From NCBI RefSeq assembly GCF_025642975.1, contig NZ_JANZKJ010000001.1, forward strand, positions 744,001 through 808,000: a stretch of 64,000 bases of DNA. Direction: 5' to 3'. Below the pieces are notes generated by a model, which was not told the origin of the DNA, did not search any database, and worked only from the letters and a program-made list of their open reading frames with translations. The position numbers and the translations under genes are program-made. The number at the start of each line of letters is the position of its first letter. Positions within the stretch are counted from its first letter, which is position 1. Source of the stretch: Pseudomonas sp. RIT-PI-S. Lineage in GTDB: Bacteria; Pseudomonadota; Gammaproteobacteria; Pseudomonadales; Pseudomonadaceae. Positions 8,679 through 16,865 of the stretch are shown here, piece after piece.

Positions 8679-10013
8679 TCAGGCCGCCGAAGGCGGTTCG
8701 AATGGCAGCTCCAGGCTAGCCACGAAGCCGCCTTGCGGGTGGTTCTCCAGCACCAGCCGCCCGCCGTGGCGCTCCGCCGCGCGGCGGGCAATGGCCAGGC
8801 CCAGGCCGTGACCGGCAGCGGCCTGCCCAGGGGCGCGATAGAACGGCTCACCCAACTGGGCCAAGTGTTCAGGGGCGCAACCGGGGCCATGATCGCGGAT
8901 GCTGATCGTCACGCCACTGGCGTAGGCTTGGGCGCTTACCTCGATGGCCTGCCCCGCTGGGTTGAACCGCAGCGCATTGCGCAGCAGGTTATCCGCCGCG
9001 CGTTCGAGCAGGGTGGGCCAGCCGCGCAAGGCCATGTCTGGGGCGATCGTGACCATGACGTCTTGGTCCGGCGCGCTCAGCCTGGCGTCATGGACGATGC
9101 CTGCCAGCAACGGCTGCAAGTCCACGGCTTCGGCGCTGGCCTGCTCCGCATCCACTCGGGCAAGCACCAGGATCTCACTGATCAAGGATTCGAGGCGGTC
9201 GCATTCCAGGGTCAGGCGCGGCCACAGCCGCTCGCGCTCTTCAGGCCCTGCGCGTTCGGCCAGGGCCAGGGCGATGCGCAGCCGTGCCAAGGGCGAGCGC
9301 AACTCGTGGGAAACGTCTCTGAGCAATTGCCTTTGGCTGTTGATCAGGCTTTGCAGCCGCGCGCCCATGCGGTTGAAATCATTGGCCAGCACGCCAAATT
9401 CGTCGCGCCGTGCTGCCAACTGAGCCAGGCTGTGTTGCTGGTAAGTGGCCTGTCCCAGGTCATGTACTGCCCCTCGTAGCCGTTGCAGCGGGCGGGTGAT
9501 CGACAGCGTGACCAATAAGCTGAACAAGGTCAGCACCACCAGCGCGATCCCTAGCGCGCCCACCGGCCAGAGCAGGCTTTCGCGATGCCAGGCGTCCAGT
9601 TCCGGGTGCGGTATACGGTAAATGAACAGGTAGGTGTCGCCGCTGCTGGGGCTGGTGTATTCGGTGGTCAGCCGCCGCCACGGCAGTTGGCGGTCGTCCT
9701 GGCTCTGGCGCGCTTCGAACGCCTGGGCCCGGCGCGGGAAGGTGCCCGGCACTACGGCCTCGCCAGCTTCGTTCAGCACTTGGGTATCCACGTGATAGCG
9801 GCGCTTGTGCTCCTCCAGCATTTGCTCGGCGGCGTCCGCCCCGTCGGTTTCGAAGCGCTGGGTCCACTGCTCGGAGAAATCCTTGAGCGCCGGGTGCCGG
9901 CTGAGGATCCAGGCATCCTGGTTCAACACGTGCCCCATCAGCAGCGACAAGCCCGCGACCAGGGTAATTGCCAGCCAGAAGCTGGCCAGGATCCGCCAGA
10001 ACAATGAACGCAA
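8679..10013 (-). CDS. CpxA-like sensor histidine kinase
   Basis: A 444-residue membrane histidine kinase. There is a membrane helix at residues 4-25, a periplasmic domain to about residue 150, a second helix at about 151-172, a HAMP linker (TRPLQRLRGAVHDLG), an H-box with His236 in RDVSHELRSPLARLR, an N-box (NLLRNALRFNP) and G-boxes (DHGPGCAPE, GHGLGLAIA). It pairs with the OmpR-type regulator upstream. The start is taken as TTG at 10013: AGAGGTG lies six bases before it and the first residues MRSLFWRILASFW match related kinases. A farther TTG at 10040 lacks this. The C-terminus contacts the stop at 8679. Confidence 0.9.
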   Translation of the reverse strand: MRSLFWRILASFWLAITLVAGLSLLMGHVLNQDAWILSRHPALKDFSEQWTQRFETDGADAAEQMLEEHKRRYHVDTQVLNEAGEAVVPGTFPRRAQAFEARQSQDDRQLPWRRLTTEYTSPSSGDTYLFIYRIPHPELDAWHRESLLWPVGALGIALVVLTLFSLLVTLSITRPLQRLRGAVHDLGQATYQQHSLAQLAARRDEFGVLANDFNRMGARLQSLINSQRQLLRDVSHELRSPLARLRIALALAERAGPEERERLWPRLTLECDRLESLISEILVLARVDAEQASAEAVDLQPLLAGIVHDARLSAPDQDVMVTIAPDMALRGWPTLLERAADNLLRNALRFNPAGQAIEVSAQAYASGVTISIRDHGPGCAPEHLAQLGEPFYRAPGQAAAGHGLGLAIARRAAERHGGRLVLENHPQGGFVASLELPFEPPSAA

Positions 10014-10036
10014 CGGGGCACCTCTGCTATGAATGG

Positions 10037-10065
10037 ACAAACCCGGCCAAACGGGCCGGGTTTGT
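10037..10065 (-). terminator. Strong intercistronic hairpin between Spy-like and kinase genes
   Basis: A perfect 12-bp stem (ACAAACCCGGCC with its complement) with a 5-base loop lies between the Spy-like stop and the kinase start. There is no T-run. It could reduce kinase expression relative to the upstream genes, or stabilise the upstream mRNA end. Confidence 0.5.
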
Positions 10066-10087
10066 GGGGCTACGGCGTATCGCCGCC

Positions 10088-10528
10088 TTATTGCGCCTTG
10101 TGATCCTTCTGCGCTTTCCAGGCTTGGAATTCAGCCCACTCGGCGCGGCGCTCATCCTGCTTCTTGGTCATCTGGTCAAACTGCTTCTGCTGGTCAGGGG
10201 TCAGCACAGCGCGGATGTCGCCGCGGGTTTTTGCTTCGCTTGCCGCCAGTGCGTCGTGCATCGCCTTTTGCTCAGGTGCCGGCAGCTTGGCCAGGTAGGT
10301 TTTGGTGATGTCGCGACGTTGCTGCATCTGCTCGCCCATCAGCTTGCCCACCTGGCGGCGCTGGTCGCGGTTCAGGTCCAGCCCTTCGAACAGCCCAGGC
10401 CCGCGGTGGTGCATCATCGCCATGCCAGGGCGCGCGCCTTCGTCAGGTGCATTGCCGGGGCCCTGGGACGCCATGGCGAGGGTCGGCAGGGTGGCTGCGA
10501 ACAGCAGGGCAGTGAGAGTCTTGCGCAT
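10088..10528 (-). CDS. Spy/CpxP-family periplasmic protein
   Basis: A 146-residue exported protein. A signal peptide (MRKTLTALLFAATLPTLAMA, cleavage probably after residue 20) is followed by an all-helical, Gln/Lys-rich body with two LTxxQ-type motifs (LNRDQRRQ and LTPDQQKQ). This is the signature of Spy/CpxP chaperones and of metal-stress sensors such as CnrX/ZraP. A Met/His-rich stretch (GMAMMHHRG) near the mature N-terminus could bind metal. It sits between a response regulator and its kinase, as expected of an accessory inhibitor of the kinase sensor domain. The Shine-Dalgarno AAGGAG is well placed. Confidence 0.88.
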   Translation of the reverse strand: MRKTLTALLFAATLPTLAMASQGPGNAPDEGARPGMAMMHHRGPGLFEGLDLNRDQRRQVGKLMGEQMQQRRDITKTYLAKLPAPEQKAMHDALAASEAKTRGDIRAVLTPDQQKQFDQMTKKQDERRAEWAEFQAWKAQKDHKAQ

Positions 10529-10611
10529 GGTGAATCTCCTTGTCTCGTCGCCGGTCGTTTACCGGATGAGTTCAGTCTACGCAGGCGTTCGTCAAGGGCG
10601 GTCATGGGCGG

Positions 10612-10627
10612 GTAAAGGGAAGGTAAA
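10612..10627 (-). promoter_or_regulatory. CpxR-like direct repeat upstream of Spy-like gene
   Basis: Two GTAAA boxes (10612-10616 and 10623-10627) are separated by six bases and repeat every 11 bases, as expected for an OmpR-family regulator dimer. The E. coli CpxR box is GTAAA-N(4-8)-GTAAA. The site lies about 85 bases upstream of the Spy-like start. A further GTTTACC occurs nearer the gene, at about 10556. Confidence 0.5.
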
Positions 10628-10682
10628 CCTTGGCTCTGTACGCGAAGTATCTGCACTGGGCTGTGCAGAACCGCGGCGCGGC

Positions 10683-11360
10683 CTAGGCGGCGTAGTAATA
10701 GCCGCGGCTGCGCAGGGCTACGATCCTGGGGCGGCCGTCGGGGTGGGGGCCGATTTTCTTACGCAGGTTGCTCACATGCATGTCCAGGCTGCGGTCATAG
10801 AGGGTGAGCTTGCGGCCCAGCGCGAGTTGCGCCAGCTCCTGTTTGCCCAGCGGCTCGCCTGGCTGGCGCAGCAGGGCCTCGAGGATGCGGCTTTCCGAAA
10901 GCGTGAGGGAGATATCGTGCTGATCGATGCTGGCAACTCCGCGCACCGGGCTGAAGGTCAGGTCGCCCACTTCGATCTGGCTGGCGCTGGCCGTTGGATG
11001 GCTGCGCCGCAATACCGCCCGCAGGCGAGCGGTCAATTCCCGCGGGTCGCAAGGCTTTGCCAGGTAGTCGTCGGCGCCCAGCTCAAGGCCGAGGATACGG
11101 TCCAGCGGTTCGCCGCGCGCCGAGAGCATCAGCACAGGCAGGTCGGCGTGCTCGCTGCGCAGCTGCTTAAGCAGTTCCAGGCCGCTCCCATCCGGCAGCA
11201 TCACGTCAAGCACCACGACCGCCGGCGCGGCTTCGGCCAGCGCGCGACGGGCGCTTTTACCATCGTGGCAGGCGCGAACCTGAAAGCCCTCGTGGCTCAG
11301 CCAACTGCTCAACAGTTCGCACAGCTCCACGTCGTCATCGATCAGCAGCAGCTCGCTCAT
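10683..11360 (-). CDS. OmpR-family response regulator (CpxR-like)
   Basis: A 225-residue two-component response regulator. The receiver domain has the acidic pocket LLIDDD (residues 5-10), the phospho-acceptor Asp52 in VVLDVMLPDGSG, the conserved Ser/Thr region MLSARG and Lys in LAKPCDP. It is followed by a winged-helix OmpR/PhoB domain ending LHVSNLRKK-like (DMHVSNLRKKIG) and RSRGYYYA. The start is three bases after the yciI stop, so it is probably also transcribed from the yciB-yciI promoter. The GTAAA repeat upstream of the Spy-like gene is the likeliest target. Confidence 0.92.
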   Translation of the reverse strand: MSELLLIDDDVELCELLSSWLSHEGFQVRACHDGKSARRALAEAAPAVVVLDVMLPDGSGLELLKQLRSEHADLPVLMLSARGEPLDRILGLELGADDYLAKPCDPRELTARLRAVLRRSHPTASASQIEVGDLTFSPVRGVASIDQHDISLTLSESRILEALLRQPGEPLGKQELAQLALGRKLTLYDRSLDMHVSNLRKKIGPHPDGRPRIVALRSRGYYYAA

Positions 11361-11363
11361 GGG

Positions 11364-11669
11364 TCAGGCGCTTGGGAACACTTGCTTGAATGGTTTGACC
11401 ACCACGCTGGCGTATACCCCGGCAGCTTTGTAGGGGTCGGCTTCTGCCCACTCGCGGGCGGCCTCCAGGGAGTCGAACTCGGCGACGATCAGGCTACCGG
11501 TGAAGCCAGCAGAACCAGGATCGTTGCTGTCGATAGCCGGGTGCGGCCCGGCTAGCACCAGCCGCCCATCATCCTGCAATGCTTGCAGGCGCGCCAAGTG
11601 GGCCGGGCGGGTGCCGAGGCGCTGTTCCAGCGAGCCGGCGACATCGGTGGCGATGATTGCGTAGAGCAT
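11364..11669 (-). CDS. yciI: YciI family protein
   Basis: A 101-residue small protein of the YciI/YCII dimeric alpha+beta family. The conserved His-Asp pair is within [30 protein letters not shown] sequence, and the C-terminal half has [23 protein letters not shown]. Function is unsettled; hydrolase activity toward chlorinated aromatics is known for distant members only. The ATG at 11669 is one base after the yciB stop, so the two are almost certainly co-translated. The frame extends upstream to 11705 within yciB, which is not needed. Confidence 0.9.
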   Translation of the reverse strand: MLYAIIATDVAGSLEQRLGTRPAHLARLQALQDDGRLVLAGPHPAIDSNDPGSAGFTGSLIVAEFDSLEAAREWAEADPYKAAGVYASVVVKPFKQVFPSA

Positions 11670-11670
11670 G

Positions 11671-12264
11671 TCAGTCCTCGGTTTTGGTGGTGGGCGAACG
11701 GTCATGCATATGCCGCGACAGGTACAGGCCCTGGCCGAGCAGGAACAGCAGGGTCATGCCCAGGCTGCCGAAGACCTTGAAGTCCACCCAGAAGCGTTCG
11801 AAGGTAAAGGCCACGAACAGGTTGGCCGCGCCACAGACCAGGAAGAACACGATCCAGGCGATGTTCAGGCGTTGCCAGATGGCCTTGGGCAAGCTCAGGG
11901 CATGGCCCATGATGCGTTCGATCAGCACCCGGTCGCCGATGAAATGGCTGCCCAGGAACGCCAGGGCGAACAGCCAGTTCACCACCGGGGCTTTCCACTT
12001 GAGGAAGGTTTCGCTATGGAACGCCAGGGTCATGCCGCCGAACAGCAGGCAGGCGAGCAGGGTCAGCCATTGGCTTTTCTCCAGCCGGCGTTGGCGGGCC
12101 AACAAGAACCCATAGACCACCAGCGAGCTGCCGATCAGGAAGGCCGTTGCGCTGAAAATGCCGCCGAAGGCGATGCTGTGCCCGGCGATGTCCAGGGTGC
12201 GGGGTTCGGTTTTATAGACGATGAAGAACAGCAACAGCGGGATAAAGTCGATCAGTTGTTTCAC
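11671..12264 (-). CDS. yciB: Septation/intracellular membrane protein YciB
   Basis: A 197-residue inner-membrane protein of the YciB/IspZ family (about six membrane segments), linked in enterobacteria to cell envelope synthesis and division. The start is GTG at 12264, giving [18 protein letters not shown], the invariant family N-terminus. Other hallmarks are FLVGSALV-like ([11 protein letters not shown]), the [22 protein letters not shown] block and [17 protein letters not shown] near the C-terminus. It is the first gene of a minus-strand run with yciI and probably the two-component set. Confidence 0.93.
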   Translation of the reverse strand: MKQLIDFIPLLLFFIVYKTEPRTLDIAGHSIAFGGIFSATAFLIGSSLVVYGFLLARQRRLEKSQWLTLLACLLFGGMTLAFHSETFLKWKAPVVNWLFALAFLGSHFIGDRVLIERIMGHALSLPKAIWQRLNIAWIVFFLVCGAANLFVAFTFERFWVDFKVFGSLGMTLLFLLGQGLYLSRHMHDRSPTTKTED

Positions 12265-12329
12265 AATGGCAGCCAGGCGCGGGATGTGGCGGCATAATAG
12301 CAAACCTTCCTGAACTCGAAAGCGCCGCC

Positions 12330-13199
12330 ATGAATGTTGACCTGCACTGCCACAGCACGGCCTCCGACGGGGCGCTGGCCCCTGCCTGCGTGGTGGCCCG
12401 CGCGCACGAGCATGGCGTGCGCCTGCTGGCGCTGACCGATCACGATACCCTCGACGGCCTCACCGAAGCCCGGGATGCCGCGGCTGCGCTGGGGATGGGC
12501 TGGGTCAGCGGGGTCGAAATGTCCTGCACCTGGGGCGGTGCTACCATTCATGTGCTCGGCTATGGCTTTGCCCTGGATGCGCCAGCGCTGAACGATGCGC
12601 TCGAACAACTGCATGCCGGCCGGTGGTTGCGTGCCGAGGAAATCGACCGCCGGCTGGCCGCCAAGGGCATGCCGGGTGCGCTGGAAGGCGCCCGCGCCAT
12701 CCAGGCTGCGCTGGGCGACAGCCGCAATGCCCCGGCGAGGCCGCATTTCGCCGACTACCTGATTCAACAGGGCCACGTGCCGGACCGGCCCACCGCGTTT
12801 CGAAAATGGCTCGGCGCCGGCAAGATCGGTGACGTCAAGCAGCACTGGCCCAGCCTCGAGGCGACGATCGCCACGCTGCGCTCGGCCAATGCCTGGGTCA
12901 GCCTGGCGCATCCAATGCACTATGATTTCAATCGAAGCAAGCGCCGCCGCCTGGTGACCGAGTACCTTCAGGCTGGCGGCCATGCCATCGAGGTGGTCAA
13001 TGGCCACCAGGCGGACGAGCAAACAGGTACTCTGGCAATCCTTGCCCGGGAGTTCGGGCTGCTGGCCAGCGCTGGCAGCGACTTCCACGGGCCCGGCAAC
13101 TGGGGAGAGATCGGCAGCTATCGCTCCATGCCGGATGACCTGCCACTGTTGTGGGAGCGTTTTCGTCATGACCGTGCATGCATACCAGCAGGGATATGA
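12330..13199 (+). CDS. rnm: PHP-domain 5'-3' exonuclease RNase AM
   Basis: A 289-residue PHP-domain phosphoesterase. Metal-binding motifs are [11 protein letters not shown] near residue 4, [10 protein letters not shown] (residues 34-43), a central His (HFADYL region) and [10 protein letters not shown] near the C-terminus. The E. coli homologue YciV (Rnm) trims the 5' ends of rRNA and other short RNAs. It is divergent from yciB and is followed with a one-base gap by yciO, the same rnm-yciO pair as in enterobacteria. Confidence 0.9.
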   Translation: MNVDLHCHSTASDGALAPACVVARAHEHGVRLLALTDHDTLDGLTEARDAAAALGMGWVSGVEMSCTWGGATIHVLGYGFALDAPALNDALEQLHAGRWLRAEEIDRRLAAKGMPGALEGARAIQAALGDSRNAPARPHFADYLIQQGHVPDRPTAFRKWLGAGKIGDVKQHWPSLEATIATLRSANAWVSLAHPMHYDFNRSKRRRLVTEYLQAGGHAIEVVNGHQADEQTGTLAILAREFGLLASAGSDFHGPGNWGEIGSYRSMPDDLPLLWERFRHDRACIPAGI

Positions 13200-13200
13200 A

Positions 13201-13830
13201 TTGAGCCAGTTCTTTCAGATTCACCCACAAACGCCACAGGCGCGATTGATCAAGCAGGCGGTGGAGATCATCCGTGCCGGTGGCGTAGTGGTGTACCCGA
13301 CAGATTCGTCCTACGCGGTCGGCTGCCGGATCGGCGAAAAGTCCGCGATCGAGCGGGTACGTCGGCTTCGTCAGCTCGACGACCGTCATAATTTCACCCT
13401 CCTGTGCCGGGACCTCTCCCAACTGGGGCTGTTCGCCAAGGTGGATACCGCCGCGTTTCGCTTGCTCAAGGCGCATACCCCCGGGCCGTACACCTTTATC
13501 CTCGACGCCACCCGTGAGGTGCCGCGGCTGCTGCTGCATCCGAAGCGGCGTACCATCGGCCTTCGCGTGCCACAGCACCCCATCGCCCTGGCCCTGCTGG
13601 AGAGCCTGGGCGAGCCACTGATGAGCGTCAGCCTGGTGCTGCCTGGGGAGGCCGAGCCGTTGGCCGACCCTTACGAGATGCGCGAGCGCCTGGAGCACCA
13701 AGTCGATCTGATAATCGACGGGGGCCCTGGCGGGGTGGCGGCCTCCACCGTGGTGGACCTGTCCGGCGCCGAGCCGCAGGTGGTGCGGGTGGGCTGCGGC
13801 GACCCGGCGCCTTTCCTGGCGGGCGCATGA
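13201..13830 (+). CDS. yciO: YciO (YrdC/Sua5 superfamily)
   Basis: A 209-residue member of the YrdC/Sua5 fold, often labelled threonylcarbamoyl-AMP synthase, although the YciO subgroup is not the essential tRNA t6A enzyme. The TTG at 13201 is chosen because the protein then begins MSQFFQIHP, as E. coli YciO does, and because CAGGGA lies seven bases upstream. The frame stays open much farther upstream inside rnm. Family motifs are YPTDSSYAVGC, RHNFTLLCRDLS, HTPGPYTFIL and RRTIGLRVP. It overlaps scpA by four bases (ATGA). Confidence 0.9.
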   Translation: MSQFFQIHPQTPQARLIKQAVEIIRAGGVVVYPTDSSYAVGCRIGEKSAIERVRRLRQLDDRHNFTLLCRDLSQLGLFAKVDTAAFRLLKAHTPGPYTFILDATREVPRLLLHPKRRTIGLRVPQHPIALALLESLGEPLMSVSLVLPGEAEPLADPYEMRERLEHQVDLIIDGGPGGVAASTVVDLSGAEPQVVRVGCGDPAPFLAGA

Positions 13831-14645
13831 GCGAACTCGCCACGCCTGTGGCCGAGCTGGAGCCCGGGGGCCAACTGCAACTGGCGCTGGTCTACGGCGA
13901 AGCCTTTACCGAGGTGCCGCAGGACCTGTACATCCCGCCGGACGCGCTGGAGGTCTTCCTCGAGGCCTTCGAAGGCCCGTTGGACCTGCTGCTGTACCTG
14001 ATCCGCAAGCAGAACATCGACGTACTGGATATCCCCGTGGCGGAGATCACCCGCCAATACATGACCTACGTGGAGCTGATGAAAACCATCCGCCTGGAGC
14101 TGGCCGCCGAGTACCTGGTGATGGCCGCCATGCTGGCGGAAATCAAGTCGCGGATGCTCTTGCCGCGCTCGGCAGAGGTGCAGGAAGAAGAGGGCGATCC
14201 GCGCGCCGAGCTGATTCGCCGCTTGCAGGAGTATGAGCGCTTCAAGGCCGCGGCCGAAGGCATCGACGCCTTGCCTCGCCTGGGGCGCGAGATCGTAGTG
14301 CCGCAGTTGGACGCGCCGCAGGCCAAGGCGCGCCGGTTGTTGCCAGACGTGGCCCTGGAAGAGGTGCTGCTGGCCATGGCCGAGGTGATGCGGCGCAACG
14401 ACCTGTTCGAAAGCCATCAAATCAGCCGCGAGGCGCTATCCACCCGCGAGCGGATGAGCGAGGTGCTGGAAAAACTCAAGGGCGGCGCCTTCGTGCCCTT
14501 CGTCGAGCTCTTTGGCGCTCATGAGGGCAAGCTGGGCGTGGTGGTGACCTTTATGGCGATCCTCGAACTTGTGAAGGAATCTTTGATCGAGCTGGTGCAA
14601 AATGAGCCCTTTGCCGCCATCCATGTTCGGGTGCGCGGAGACTGA
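13827..14645 (+). CDS. scpA: Segregation and condensation protein A
   Basis: A 272-residue kleisin subunit of the Smc-ScpAB condensin complex, which organises newly replicated origins. The core kleisin sequence begins at EVFLEAFEGPLDLLLYLIRKQNIDVLDIP, typical of proteobacterial ScpA. A winged-helix end (FVPFVELFG, VTFMAILELVKESLIELVQ) binds the Smc head. An N-terminal extension of about 40 residues is usual in Pseudomonas. It is translationally coupled to yciO and followed by scpB after 39 bases. Confidence 0.94.
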   Translation: MSELATPVAELEPGGQLQLALVYGEAFTEVPQDLYIPPDALEVFLEAFEGPLDLLLYLIRKQNIDVLDIPVAEITRQYMTYVELMKTIRLELAAEYLVMAAMLAEIKSRMLLPRSAEVQEEEGDPRAELIRRLQEYERFKAAAEGIDALPRLGREIVVPQLDAPQAKARRLLPDVALEEVLLAMAEVMRRNDLFESHQISREALSTRERMSEVLEKLKGGAFVPFVELFGAHEGKLGVVVTFMAILELVKESLIELVQNEPFAAIHVRVRGD

Positions 14646-14684
14646 ACGCACCGGCCCTTGCGCCACGACCAGATGTAAGCACCC

Positions 14685-15491
14685 ATGAACCTGAACGAAC
14701 CCCGCGAGCTTGCGTCCTTGCTCGAAGCCTTTCTGCTCGCCTCTGGCAAGCCACAAAGCCTGGACCGGCTCTACGAGCTGTTCGAAGAGGCCGAGCGGCC
14801 GGGGCCGACGGTTTTCCGCAAGGCCCTGGACCTGCTGCGCAAGTCCTGTGACAACCGCGCCTTCGAGCTGGTAGAGGTCGCTTCCGGTTACCGCCTGCAA
14901 ATCCGCGAGCGCTATGCGCCCTGGGTCGGCCGCCTGTGGGAAGAGCGCCCGCAACGGTATTCCCGAGCCCTGTTGGAAACCCTGGCATTGATCGCCTATC
15001 GCCAGCCCATCACCCGGGGCGAAATCGAGGACGTGCGCGGTGTGGCGGTCAACAGCAACATCGTGAAAACCCTGCTCGAGCGCGAGTGGATTCGCGTGGT
15101 CGGCCATCGCGAGGTGCCTGGGCGGCCCGCCATGTTCGCCACCACCAAGGGCTTTCTTGACCACTTCAACCTGAAAAACCTTGACGAGCTGCCGCCGCTG
15201 GCCGACCTGCGCGAGCTGGAGCCGCGGCCGCTGGGTGACGAGGAAGATCTTCCGGTGCCCGCGCACTTGCAGGCGCTCGCCGACGCCAGTGCAGGGCAAG
15301 ACGGCGACGAGGCCGCGCCGGTGGGCGAAGAAACCAGTTTCCGCAGCCTTTTGCTCGAACTCGACACCCTGGAGGCGGGGCTGAAAACCGACTTCGACGA
15401 CCTGCCCGACCCGGAGCCCGCCTTCGAGGTGGCGCCATTGGGCGTTGGCAGCGGTTTGCCGCGCGAGGCCGACGACGACCAGCAGGGGTGA
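14685..15491 (+). CDS. scpB: Segregation and condensation protein B
   Basis: A 268-residue winged-helix partner of ScpA. The conserved part spans about residues 1-175 (LASLLEAFLLASGKPQSLDRLYELFE, YRQPITRGEIEDVRGVAVNSN, LEREWIRVVGHREVPGRPAMF, and FNLKNLDELPPLADL). The last 90 residues are acidic and poorly conserved, which is normal in this genus. It is in one operon with scpA and probably reads on into rluB. Confidence 0.94.
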   Translation: MNLNEPRELASLLEAFLLASGKPQSLDRLYELFEEAERPGPTVFRKALDLLRKSCDNRAFELVEVASGYRLQIRERYAPWVGRLWEERPQRYSRALLETLALIAYRQPITRGEIEDVRGVAVNSNIVKTLLEREWIRVVGHREVPGRPAMFATTKGFLDHFNLKNLDELPPLADLRELEPRPLGDEEDLPVPAHLQALADASAGQDGDEAAPVGEETSFRSLLLELDTLEAGLKTDFDDLPDPEPAFEVAPLGVGSGLPREADDDQQG

Positions 15492-15629
15492 TGCGCTGGT
15501 CGAATACTTTCCCTGGGTAAGTGCGTGGCGTGTGTAATGAGCGTATGATTCGCGCCCTTCGGCGAGCCTTTGGCTAGCCTGTTTCGGCGCAAGACGCCGT
15601 ATTTTCTACCCACCGGGAGGTGCCACCCC

Positions 15630-16688
15630 ATGAATGAACACGAACTCGACGCCCAGGCTCCTGTAGAGCCGCCCGCCGGCGAAAAACTGCAAAAGGTATT
15701 GGCCCGTATTGGCGTGGGCTCGCGCCGTGACGTCGAGGCCTGGATCGGTGAAGGCCGGATCAAGGTCAACGGCAAGGTCGCGACCCTTGGCCTGCGGGTG
15801 GACCTGCACGACGCCATCAGCGTTGACGGCAAGCTGATCAAGCGCGCAGAAGCCGCCGAAACGGTGCGCCGCGTGATCATCTACAACAAGCCCGACGGCG
15901 AGATCTGTACCCGCGACGACCCTGAAGGTCGCCCGACCGTATTCGACCGCCTGCCACGCCCGCGTGAAGGTCGCTGGATCAACGTCGGCCGCCTGGACAT
16001 CAACACCACCGGGCTGCTGTTGTTCACCACCGATGGCGAACTGGCCAACCGGCTGATGCATCCTTCGTACGAAATGGACCGCGAGTACGCAGTGCGCGTG
16101 CGCGGTGAAGTCGATGACGACATGATTGCCCGGCTCAAAGAGGGCGTAGTGCTCGAAGACGGCCCGGCGAAGTTCACCGACATCCAGCAAGCGCCGGGTG
16201 GCGAAGGCTTCAACCATTGGTATCACTGCGTGGTGATGGAAGGGCGTAACCGTGAGGTGCGGCGCCTGTGGGAATCCCAGGGCCTGGTGGTCAGCCGCCT
16301 GAAACGCGTGCGTTTCGGCCCGGTGTTCCTCAACTCCGACCTGCCGATGGGCCGCTGGCGCGAACTGGGCCAGCACGAGGTGGACATCCTCAGCGGCGAG
16401 GTTGGGCTCAAGCCGGTCGCCATGCCGGTGCAAACCGCCAAGGCCAAGGACAAGCTCGAGCGCATGCAGCGCAAGTCCGCCCGCCCGCTGGGCCGCAATG
16501 AGCGCGTGCGCCAGGTTCGGCCGGCCTTGGAAGGCGCCGAAGAGCGCGCGCCGCGCAAGCCGCGCGACGAACAGCGCCCACGCCCGGCCTCTACCCGTGG
16601 TTCGGTGGTCGCCGAGCGGCCGAGCGACGTACGCGGCGGCAATCGTCGGCCGCCCAAGGGTCGCCCGGACGGCTCGCCGAAGCGCTGA
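15630..16688 (+). CDS. rluB: 23S rRNA pseudouridine2605 synthase RluB
   Basis: A 352-residue RsuA-family pseudouridine synthase that modifies 23S rRNA U2605. An S4 RNA-binding domain (EKLQKVLARIGVGSRRDVEAWI) precedes the catalytic core with its Asp in INVGRLDINTTGLLLFT. A long Arg/Pro-rich basic tail of about 80 residues follows. The start at 15630 has a strong GGGAGG ribosome site. The frame opens upstream to 15570, but without a good site. The order scpA-scpB-rluB is conserved in many proteobacteria. Confidence 0.94.
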   Translation: MNEHELDAQAPVEPPAGEKLQKVLARIGVGSRRDVEAWIGEGRIKVNGKVATLGLRVDLHDAISVDGKLIKRAEAAETVRRVIIYNKPDGEICTRDDPEGRPTVFDRLPRPREGRWINVGRLDINTTGLLLFTTDGELANRLMHPSYEMDREYAVRVRGEVDDDMIARLKEGVVLEDGPAKFTDIQQAPGGEGFNHWYHCVVMEGRNREVRRLWESQGLVVSRLKRVRFGPVFLNSDLPMGRWRELGQHEVDILSGEVGLKPVAMPVQTAKAKDKLERMQRKSARPLGRNERVRQVRPALEGAEERAPRKPRDEQRPRPASTRGSVVAERPSDVRGGNRRPPKGRPDGSPKR

Positions 16689-16774
16689 CGCAAGGTATTA
16701 TTGCTTGTCTGTTGCTCGCGTTCTCGCTCTCCCCGATGTGCACTGCGCTATGTACACTCCTTCGCTTGATCGTG

Positions 16775-16793
16775 GCCGCCCCAGGGGGGCGGC
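16775..16793. repeat. GC-rich hairpin between rluB and aroP-type gene
   Basis: GCCGCCC and GGGCGGC form a 7-bp stem in the 177-base gap. It has no T-run. It could be a leader hairpin or a degenerate REP. Confidence 0.35.
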
Positions 16794-16842
16794 TACAGTC
16801 TCTCCAGCCCAGCCGGCTCAGGGCGCGGCGGGCTGTTCGCCC

Positions 16843-16853
16843 AATAAGAACAA
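16843..16853 (+). promoter_or_regulatory. Hfq/Crc-type A-rich motif over aroP ribosome site
   Basis: AATAAGAACAA fits AANAANAANAA, the catabolite-repression (CA) motif bound by Hfq with Crc in Pseudomonas. It directly abuts the Shine-Dalgarno AAGGAA of the transporter gene, a position that would block translation. Confidence 0.5.
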
Positions 16854-16865
16854 GGAATGTATGCG

